Notes under the pieces: generated by a model
What the model saw: only the letters and a program-made list of their open reading frames with translations
Told to the model about the DNA's origin: nothing
The model's database searches: none
Shown: positions 1 through 5,002 of the stretch, piece after piece
Position numbering within the stretch: the first letter of the stretch is position 1
Layout: the number at the start of each line of letters is the position of its first letter
Position numbers and translations under genes: made by a program
DNA from: Acidobacteriota bacterium
GTDB lineage: Bacteria > Acidobacteriota > Terriglobia > Terriglobales > Acidobacteriaceae
Assembly: GCA_021811745.1 (NCBI GenBank)
Contig: JAJZNH010001019.1
Coordinates: forward strand, 1-5,002
Direction: 5' to 3'
Length of the DNA: 5,002 nucleotides

Positions 1-623
1 TTGGCCTGCGCCGTGGCCAGCACCGTCTCGTAGTCGGCGCCCTCGTCCATCTTGCTCAGGATGAAGTTGCAGGTTCCGTTCAGGATGCCCTCGATGCGCG
101 TGATACGGTCGCCCGCCAGCCCCTGCTCCAGCCCCGGAATCACGGGTATCCCGCCGGCCACCGCTGCGCCATATTTCAGGTGACCGCCTTGTTTGGCGGC
201 AAGCCGCTCCAGTTCCACGCCGTGATAGGCAATCAGCTTCTTGTTAGCCGTCACTACGCTCATGCCGGCGTCCAACGCCCCGCGCACCCATTTGCCGGCC
301 GGATCAAGCCCACCGGCCAGCTCCACCACAACATCCACATCCTTTGAGGCCAGAACCGCATCGGCGTCTTCCGTCCACTCCACGCTGGCCGGTATCCAGT
401 CCACCCGCTTGCGCGTTACGTTGCGGTTGAAAATGTGCGTCAGCTCCAGACCCTGGGGTTGTGATTCCAGCAGGATGCGCGCCACCGAACTGCCCACCGT
501 GCCGAAACCGAAGAGCGCAATGCGCAGTGGACGCTGCGTGAGGACGTTGGCGTGCGACTCCTTTGCAGCTTGTGCGGGATTCTCCTGCGGCGATACGGAA
601 CCTTTCACTTGGGACTCCTGCAT
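1..623 (-). CDS. hom: Homoserine dehydrogenase, N-terminal part (cut by window edge)
   Basis: Homoserine dehydrogenase reduces aspartate-4-semialdehyde to homoserine with NAD(P)H, in the cytoplasm, at the branch to threonine and methionine. The 207 visible residues contain the Rossmann nucleotide loop GFGTVG (39-44), then ELAGG and a VVTANKKLIA stretch carrying the conserved Lys of this family, then AAVAGGIPVI, and near the edge GILNGTCNFILSKM, which opens the catalytic domain. The C-terminal half, and any ACT domain, lie outside the window. The Rossmann strand begins only near residue 33, so about 30 residues precede it; this leader is polar and has no recognised motif. The ATG at 623 is the first in frame after a stop, but its AAAGGA sits only 1 nt upstream. 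A GTG at 608 has AGGAG 6 nt upstream and may be the true start. The gene is co-directional with the DUF2264 gene but 239 bp away, past a strong hairpin, so it is probably a separate transcription unit. Family call is near certain; the start is not. Confidence 0.95.
   Translation of the reverse strand, partial: MQESQVKGSVSPQENPAQAAKESHANVLTQRPLRIALFGFGTVGSSVARILLESQPQGLELTHIFNRNVTRKRVDWIPASVEWTEDADAVLASKDVDVVVELAGGLDPAGKWVRGALDAGMSVVTANKKLIAYHGVELERLAAKQGGHLKYGAAVAGGIPVIPGLEQGLAGDRITRIEGILNGTCNFILSKMDEGADYETVLATAQA
615..619 (-). promoter_or_regulatory. Shine-Dalgarno AGGAG supporting an alternative GTG start of hom
   Basis: On the minus strand AGGAG (619 down to 615) lies 6 nt before an in-frame GTG at 608-606. 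The upstream ATG at 623 has its purine-rich AAAGGA only 1 nt away, too close for good initiation. Spacing therefore favours the GTG, which would shorten the protein by 5 residues. AGGAG would then fall inside the longer reading frame, so this is inference only. Confidence 0.4.
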
Positions 624-807
624 TTCCTTTCACATGGATGAATGGGATGAAATCTCTTAATACCTTGATGATACCTGACCGTGGTGTTTGGGATGGCTGA
701 AGCGCGCCCGCCCGGCATCCATCCGTAATCAGGTGAGGGATTGCAGGGGGCATGTGAAAGTCGCGCCAGATGCCGAACGGATGGGGAAGTAAGAGATATG
801 GAGAGCG

Positions 808-837
808 GACAGGACGCTGGGCTTGCAGCGTCCTGTC
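808..837 (-). repeat. Perfect 12-bp inverted repeat (hairpin) after the DUF2264 gene; possible terminator
   Basis: The arms GACAGGACGCTG (808-819) and CAGCGTCCTGTC (826-837) are exact reverse complements around a 6-nt loop. The first base of the hairpin on the minus strand is 26 nt past the DUF2264 stop codon (863-865), which is where a terminator or a transcript-stabilising stem would sit. No run of U follows the stem in the minus direction (the next bases are CGCTCTCC), so a classical intrinsic terminator is not shown. A stem this long with no mismatch is very unlikely by chance in a 239-bp gap. The repeat is directly seen; its role is inferred. Confidence 0.6.
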
Positions 838-862
838 GAGACGGGCGGCGCATCTCCTCTGT

Positions 863-2137
863 CTATTCGCTGATGGCGTGGTCTGTTTTGATATCTACGC
901 CACTCCATGCTTTCTGCTGCGTCCACATTTGCGCGGGGGCGCTCCAGAACTCGTCGGTTTCCGGCAGACCTAAAGGCAGCCATGCGGCGGAGCAGAGGTA
1001 GAGGCTTCCGGTGGAGATGTAGGTTTCGCCGATCATCGGCTGGTGGCCGGCGAAGCCGATGGTCAGCCAGCCCTTGTCGTCGAATGTGCCTTTCGCGCTG
1101 ATCTGCCGCTTCATGACCGCCGTGAGTGCGGCGCGTACCTGAGATGGGCTGACGCCTTCAGGCAGATCTTTGCGCAGCGACATCTCAGACAGGTGCTGGA
1201 AGGCGCCGAAGCGGTACGAGAGGGAGCGGCCGATGGGTGGGTAGGTGCCTTCGGGGCTGATGAGCCGCTCCTGGATGGCTGCATAGCGGCGCGCGCGCAC
1301 CAGGATAGGCTCACGAAACATGTGCCAGCGGCGGCCGTGCTCGCCGAGCGCGTCAAAGATGTTCAGCATCATGGGCTGCATCACGAAGCTGTTGTAGTAG
1401 TCCCAGTGGAAATGCGGCCCATCGCCGTAGACGCCGTCACCCATGTACCACTGCTGGAGTTCGCGTAGCGCGTAGTCGACGCGCATCGCATCCCAGTTTT
1501 CGCCCACCTTGCAGAAGAATGTCTCAACCATGGCGGAGAACAGAAGCCAGTTGTTAAAGCCCGGCAGCACCTTGCGCGTGTCCTGCATGGCTTTCACCAG
1601 GTTCTGCCGGGTGTTGCTGTCGAGCTTGTTCCACAGCTCGTTGGGAGCGCGCACCACAGCCAGTGCCAGAAAGGCGGCATCGACGACGGATTGCTGATTG
1701 CTGCCGAAGTTGAGGGCGTCAGGCGATTTTGGGTCGGTGCCATAGCGGATGGCCAGCCGTGACCACTCCTGGTAGCGTGTGCGCAGTTTTTCTTCAGCAG
1801 GATTGCTGGTCGGCGCTCCTTCGAGCCACGGAGCCAGACCGCAGAGCAGGCGGCCCACGGCTTCTAGATGCGTGGACTGGGCCCGCGCCGCCTGGTCGCC
1901 TGGAGCGGCTTCAATCGGCATGGTGGCGCGTAGCTTCTGCTGGCTAATGGCCGAGAGCACGGGTTGCGAGACGCGCTCGACAATGCCGACCCACGTCGCC
2001 CGGTCCTCGGCGCCGGTGGAGGAACTCAGCTCCGTCGTGGACTGGGCCGAGACTGCGGAACTGGCGAGCAGGGGCGCGGAAGCCAGCAGCGCGCCTTTCA
2101 AAAAACTCCGTCTTGAGGCACTATTCTTTGATTGCAT
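863..2137 (-). CDS. Exported DUF2264 domain protein, probable polysaccharide-related enzyme
   Basis: Complete 424-aa protein of the DUF2264 family. Family proteins are often found near glycan-degradation genes, but I know of no firm reaction to assign. The N-terminus is a textbook twin-arginine signal, SRRSFLK (8-14), then a hydrophobic stretch and a likely cut after AVSA at residue 31, so it should act outside the cytoplasm. The domain fills about 48-410. Family marks are LEAVGRLLCGLAPWLE (91-106), NFGSNQQSVVDAAFLAL (143-159), FNNWLLFSAM (194-203), WYMGDGVYGDG then PHFHWDYYNSF (230-251), PEGTYPPIGRSLSYRFGAF (295-313) and WLTIGFAGHQPMIGETYIS (357-375). The Asn, Trp, His and Tyr cluster suggests a carbohydrate-binding cleft. 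The start at 2137 has AAGAAGG 6 nt upstream and places the Tat motif correctly. It lies 88 bp downstream of the lyase-like gene on the same strand and may share its transcript. A TAGAAT box in the gap (minus, 2181-2176) lacks a matching -35, so an own promoter is not shown. Confidence 0.9.
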   Translation of the reverse strand: MQSKNSASRRSFLKGALLASAPLLASSAVSAQSTTELSSSTGAEDRATWVGIVERVSQPVLSAISQQKLRATMPIEAAPGDQAARAQSTHLEAVGRLLCGLAPWLEGAPTSNPAEEKLRTRYQEWSRLAIRYGTDPKSPDALNFGSNQQSVVDAAFLALAVVRAPNELWNKLDSNTRQNLVKAMQDTRKVLPGFNNWLLFSAMVETFFCKVGENWDAMRVDYALRELQQWYMGDGVYGDGPHFHWDYYNSFVMQPMMLNIFDALGEHGRRWHMFREPILVRARRYAAIQERLISPEGTYPPIGRSLSYRFGAFQHLSEMSLRKDLPEGVSPSQVRAALTAVMKRQISAKGTFDDKGWLTIGFAGHQPMIGETYISTGSLYLCSAAWLPLGLPETDEFWSAPAQMWTQQKAWSGVDIKTDHAISE

Positions 2138-2225
2138 TTGAGCCCTTCTTCATTGCTTGTTTTTTGCCGGGAGTCATTCTAACGGACTGAAGCTGTTGCG
2201 CGCCCGGAAATTGTCTTTTACCGCG

Positions 2226-3332
2226 TCATGCGTCATGGAGCAGATCGCCGTGAGTAAAGGTGAGATAGGGCGTACTGTGCTCGGCGGTGAGCGGACGCCG
2301 GGCGCGAATCATCGTGGTGGCGATGGGGTTGGGCCAGTGCGCATTCAGGATTTCCCAGTAGCTGATGTAGTCGGTCCCGAGCTGCTTGTCGTTCGCGTTG
2401 CGCGGGTGAAAGTAAGGGAATGTGCCGGGGTCGTGCGTCCAGGGAACGAGGCGCTCATAGGCGGAGCGAAGCGTATGACCGCTGGGTGAGCGGTACTCGT
2501 AGAGATCAACGCCGTTGACGCGGGCGATCTCAGCAGCGATGGTCTGCGGCATGAGGCAGAAGTGGCTGTACCAGATTCCGCGCTCGCCAACGCCGCCGTT
2601 GCGTACGACTTCCTCCGGCAGATGGCCGTCGGCGGCGATCTGAGTTTCGATGAAGGATTTCCAGCGGTCCACGGCAATCTGGAAGAGCGTGGCGTCTTTC
2701 AGGTAAGCCGCTGAGGAAAACACCAGGACCAGGCCCCAGTTACCCCAGTTGTTTTTGCGCGCCATGGTATTCATGGGCAGCGCCTTTTCACGGATAAAGG
2801 TGCGAAGGGTGGCGCGGCGCATGCTGGACCATGCACTGTACGGCTCGAGCAGTGAGGCCGCAAGGATCATGGCCGGAAAGTGATAGCTGAAGGTGAGCGT
2901 GGAGTCATCCTTGGTGCTCATGCTCTCAACGCCTGCAGCCCATGCGTCAATGAGGCGCGCAGCCGCGGCCGCGTAGCGCGGGTCGCCGGTCATGCGATAA
3001 GCGAGCCCGAGGCCGTAGGCAGCGTTGGCGTCGCCTTCGAGGCCGCCCTTGGCTTTTTCGTGGCCGGCGGCGTCATGGTAGTAGCCCGGCACATACCAGA
3101 CCTTCGGCACGGAGGGCATGCGATTGAGGTTGGCGTCGGCATCGGCCTTGAGTGCGGCGAAAGCTGTGGCCTGCGGCTCAGTGTGCAGGCGCTCACGAAG
3201 AGTGTGCAGGCGCGTATCGTTCAGGAACACACCATTCCACTTGGGTACATCCTGAGCCATGATGGCGCAGAGGGGGGAGATCGCGGCTGCGGATGGCAAC
3301 AGCATGGCGAATCGCCGGCGGGTAAGATGCAT
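2226..3332 (-). CDS. Exported alginate-lyase-like protein (PF05426-type fold)
   Basis: Complete 368-aa protein resembling the alginate lyase family (PL5 and relatives), all-helical toroid enzymes that cleave uronic-acid polysaccharides by beta-elimination. A Tat-type signal, TRRRF (4-8), precedes a hydrophobic stretch, with probable cleavage after AIMA at residue 26; the Cys at 22 follows Leu, so a lipoprotein is unlikely. Domain marks are YVPGYYHDAAG (80-90), ANAAYGLGLAYRMTGDPRYA (102-121), the helix motif KNNWGNWGL (193-201), LPEEVVR (238-244), ERGIWYSHF (250-258) and a C-terminal LTFTHGDLL (357-365). From memory, alginate lyase A1-III has Asn-Asn-His, Arg and Tyr as catalytic residues; here Asn194, Asn195 and Arg251 are kept, while the His and Tyr positions appear to be Trp196 and Phe258. 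True alginate cleavage is thus doubtful; another uronan or a different chemistry is possible. The start has GAGGA 7 nt upstream. It is the first gene of a likely pair with the DUF2264 gene. Confidence 0.8.
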   Translation of the reverse strand: MHLTRRRFAMLLPSAAAISPLCAIMAQDVPKWNGVFLNDTRLHTLRERLHTEPQATAFAALKADADANLNRMPSVPKVWYVPGYYHDAAGHEKAKGGLEGDANAAYGLGLAYRMTGDPRYAAAAARLIDAWAAGVESMSTKDDSTLTFSYHFPAMILAASLLEPYSAWSSMRRATLRTFIREKALPMNTMARKNNWGNWGLVLVFSSAAYLKDATLFQIAVDRWKSFIETQIAADGHLPEEVVRNGGVGERGIWYSHFCLMPQTIAAEIARVNGVDLYEYRSPSGHTLRSAYERLVPWTHDPGTFPYFHPRNANDKQLGTDYISYWEILNAHWPNPIATTMIRARRPLTAEHSTPYLTFTHGDLLHDA

Positions 3333-3339
3333 GAGATTT

Positions 3340-3382
3340 TCCTCGTGCGGTCCATCTTATCGTTCAGAGCGGATGCCGTCGA
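3340..3382 (-). promoter_or_regulatory. Candidate promoter and ribosome binding site of the lyase-like gene
   Basis: On the minus strand, TCGACG (3382-3377, 4 of 6 to TTGACA) lies 17 bp from TAAGAT (3359-3354, 4 of 6 to TATAAT). A start of transcription near 3347 would leave a leader of about 15 nt holding GAGGA (3344-3340), 7 nt from the ATG at 3332. The ribosome site is convincing; the promoter boxes are weak matches and only their spacing recommends them. Confidence 0.3.
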
Positions 3383-3443
3383 GGACCGGCTCAGTTGCGC
3401 GAGGAGGTTCCGTTGCGGCGGCGCGGAGCAGAGGGAGCTCCAG

Positions 3444-3460
3444 CTTCAATTAGATTGAAG
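3444..3460. promoter_or_regulatory. 17-bp palindrome in the divergent region, candidate operator
   Basis: CTTCAAT (3444-3450) and ATTGAAG (3454-3460) are exact reverse complements around TAG. The site lies 33 bp before the proposed recQ start and 112 bp from the start of the divergent lyase-like gene, in an AT-rich spot within otherwise GC-rich DNA. Dyad symmetry of this size fits a dimeric regulator. A second, shorter palindrome, GGAGCTCC (3434-3441), lies 2 bp away. No regulator gene is visible here, so the role is inferred. Confidence 0.35.
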
Positions 3461-3477
3461 AGAGTGCGGGCCGCGAC

Positions 3478-3483
3478 AGGCGG
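3478..3483 (+). promoter_or_regulatory. Shine-Dalgarno AGGCGG supporting a GTG start of recQ
   Basis: AGGCGG lies 9 nt before the in-frame GTG at 3493. A competing TTG at 3511 has only GGAA (3498-3501), also 9 nt away. The better match and the commoner start codon favour GTG. No in-frame ATG occurs until 3640, inside the Walker A motif, which is too late. Confidence 0.45.
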
Positions 3484-3492
3484 CGGCATTTT

Positions 3493-5002
3493 GTGCCGGA
3501 ATCTCTTCTTTTGACGACTCCATCCAATCCGGATGCGCTGGCGAAGCTGCTGCAGTCGGTGTTTGGCTTTGCGGGCTTTCGCGCCAGCCAGGAGGAAGTG
3601 TGCCGCACGGCGATTGCCGGCCGCGACCTGTTGCTGGTGATGCCAACCGGAGCAGGCAAATCACTCTGCTACCAGTTGCCGGCGATTGCGCGGGGCGGGA
3701 CGGCGCTGGTGATCTCTCCGCTGATTGCGCTGATGGAGGATCAGGCGGCAAAGCTCTCCGCTCTGGGACTGCGGGTTGCGCGGATCCACTCAGGGCTGGA
3801 GCGTGGGCAGATGCGTCAGGCTTGCGTGGAGTATCTGCAGGAGACGCTGCAATTCCTGTTCATTGCGCCGGAGCGGCTGCGGGTACCGGGCTTTGTGGAG
3901 ATGCTGGCCAAGCGCAGGCTCGCGCTGATCGCGATTGACGAAGCGCATTGCATCTCGGAATGGGGTCATGACTTCAGGCCAGACTACCGGATGCTGGGAC
4001 AACATCTGCCGGGTCTGCGCGGCGCCGCCGGAGACCCGGCGGGCACGGCGCCGGTGCTGGCGCTGACGGCTACGGCGACACCCAGGGTGCAGGCGGACAT
4101 CATTGCGCAATTGGGGATGGTGCGGCCGGCGAAATTCATTCATGGATTTCGCCGGGAAAATCTGGCGATCGAGGTGGTGGAACTTTCCGTGCCGGAGCGG
4201 GCCGGAGCGATCTGCGGATTGCTGGCCGATCCGGTGCGGCGGCCGGCAATTGTGTATGCCACCTCGCGCAAGCAGTCAGAGCGGCTGGCGGAGGAACTTT
4301 CGCGGACAATCCCGGCGGCGGCGTACCATGCGGGCCTGGACGCGGAAACGCGGGACCGTGTGCAGACGGCCTTCCAGAAAAGCGAACTGGAGGTGGTAGT
4401 AGCGACGATCGCCTTCGGCATGGGGATCGACAAGGCAAATATACGCACGGTGATTCATGCCGGGCTTCCGGCGACGCTGGAGGGCTACTACCAGGAGATC
4501 GGACGCGCCGGACGCGATGGCGCGCTGAGCCGGACTTACCTGATGCACAGCTACGCCGATCAGAAGACCCAGGACTTCTTTTTCAATCGCGATTATCCGC
4601 CGGCGGAGCATTTGCAGGAGGTATTCGACGCACTCGGCGAGCAGCCGCAGCCGGTGGAGGATCTGCGCGCGGCTTCGCGGCTGAGCGAGGAAGCGTTTGA
4701 CAAGGCGCTCGAAAAGCTGGAGATTCACGGCGGCGCGCGTGTGGACTTTGGAGGAAGCGTCGTGAGGGGTGGACCGGGTTGGAAGAAGACCTATACCGTG
4801 CAGGCGCAACACCGCGCCGAGCAGTTTGAGAAGGTGGTGCGGTTTACTGAGATGAGCGAGTGCCGTATGGCTGCGCTGGTGCGGCACTTTGGCGACGAGG
4901 AAGATGCGAACCGTCCTTGTGGGATGTGCGATGTGTGCGATCCGGCGGGCGCGGTGCTGCGCCAGTTCCGGCATGCTACACGGGCAGAGCGCGAGATGGC
5001 GC
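3493..5002 (+). CDS. recQ: ATP-dependent DNA helicase RecQ (3' end beyond window)
   Basis: RecQ is a 3'-to-5' superfamily 2 DNA helicase that unwinds recombination and repair intermediates in the cytoplasm. The 503 visible residues, counted from the GTG, hold the helicase motifs in order: a Q-motif region FGFAGFRASQEEV (24-36), Walker A TGAGKS (52-57), DEAH (149-152) followed by the RecQ aromatic loop CISEWGHDFRP, motif III TATAT (192-196), AFGMGIDK (307-314) and motif VI QEIGRAGRD (334-342). A zinc site follows, with C457, C476, C479 and C482 spaced C-x18-C-x2-C-x2-C. Between the second RecA lobe and this zinc site are roughly 70 more residues than in E. coli RecQ, looking like a winged-helix segment. 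The rest of the RecQ C-terminal region and any HRDC domain lie off the right edge. The frame is open up to a TAG at 3451-3453; start choice is GTG 3493 or TTG 3511. It is divergent from the lyase-like gene, with no functional link evident. Confidence 0.95.
   Translation, partial: MPESLLLTTPSNPDALAKLLQSVFGFAGFRASQEEVCRTAIAGRDLLLVMPTGAGKSLCYQLPAIARGGTALVISPLIALMEDQAAKLSALGLRVARIHSGLERGQMRQACVEYLQETLQFLFIAPERLRVPGFVEMLAKRRLALIAIDEAHCISEWGHDFRPDYRMLGQHLPGLRGAAGDPAGTAPVLALTATATPRVQADIIAQLGMVRPAKFIHGFRRENLAIEVVELSVPERAGAICGLLADPVRRPAIVYATSRKQSERLAEELSRTIPAAAYHAGLDAETRDRVQTAFQKSELEVVVATIAFGMGIDKANIRTVIHAGLPATLEGYYQEIGRAGRDGALSRTYLMHSYADQKTQDFFFNRDYPPAEHLQEVFDALGEQPQPVEDLRAASRLSEEAFDKALEKLEIHGGARVDFGGSVVRGGPGWKKTYTVQAQHRAEQFEKVVRFTEMSECRMAALVRHFGDEEDANRPCGMCDVCDPAGAVLRQFRHATRAEREMA

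Noticed and set aside
668..673. TATCAT (minus strand) as a hom -10 box
   Set aside because: It matches 5 of 6 to TATAAT, but no acceptable -35 lies 16-18 bp upstream.
304..753. 149-aa open frame on the minus strand overlapping the hom start
   Set aside because: It lies in another frame over hom, whose frame reads GFGTVG, VVTANKK and ILNGTCNF without interruption. The overlapping frame gives low-complexity Gly/Ala/Arg sequence of no known family.
624..862. SAM or other known riboswitch upstream of hom
   Set aside because: Looked for because hom feeds methionine and threonine synthesis. I found no recognisable S-box core or cobalamin box on either strand.
2121..2153. 10-codon minus-strand mini-ORF (MKKGSNAIKE) overlapping the DUF2264 start
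   Set aside because: Overlap with the start could mean translational coupling, but no ribosome site precedes its ATG and its AAGAAGG is better explained as the DUF2264 ribosome site.
2138..2225. Possible terminator between the lyase-like and DUF2264 genes
   Set aside because: Only a 5-bp CCGGG/CCCGG pairing about 33 nt apart is present, followed by A rather than T on the coding strand.
2880..3458. 192-aa plus-strand open frame antisense to the lyase-like gene
   Set aside because: The minus strand encodes a complete signal-bearing protein with a good ribosome site. The antisense frame shows no family motif and is expected in GC-rich DNA.
4276..4974. 232-aa minus-strand open frame opposite recQ
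   Set aside because: The plus strand carries helicase motif VI and the zinc cysteines here. The reverse frame is His/Arg/Leu-rich with no motif, typical of an antisense shadow.

Overview
The window looks like ordinary chromosomal DNA from a GC-rich bacterium. An acidobacterium of the Terriglobia type is my best guess, because a DUF2264 protein and an alginate-lyase-like protein, both with twin-arginine signals, lie beside housekeeping genes. This rests on protein style only and is not proven. I see no insertion sequence, integrase, CRISPR array, tRNA or rRNA.

Layout, left to right. Bases 1-623 (minus) hold the N-terminal 207 residues of homoserine dehydrogenase (hom), cut by the left edge. 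Bases 624-862 are non-coding and contain a perfect 12-bp hairpin just downstream of the next gene's stop. Bases 863-2137 (minus) encode a complete exported DUF2264 protein of 424 aa. Bases 2226-3332 (minus) encode a complete exported alginate-lyase-like protein of 368 aa. Bases 3333-3492 form a divergent intergenic region with a possible promoter for the lyase-like gene and a 17-bp palindrome near recQ. From about 3493 to the right edge (plus) runs a RecQ-family DNA helicase, cut after its zinc-binding cysteines.

The two middle genes point the same way, 88 bp apart, lyase-like gene first. Both probably leave the cytoplasm folded through the Tat system, and both belong to families linked to polysaccharide breakdown. 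They are most simply read as a two-gene unit acting on an acidic or otherwise complex glycan outside the cytoplasm; the substrate cannot be read from the sequence. hom (threonine/methionine synthesis) and recQ (DNA repair) have no evident link to them.

I found no clear undescribed system. The points most worth a second look are the altered active-site positions in the lyase-like protein, the Asn-Asn-Trp motif it shares with the DUF2264 protein, the extra segment in RecQ before its zinc site, and two non-coding inverted repeats.
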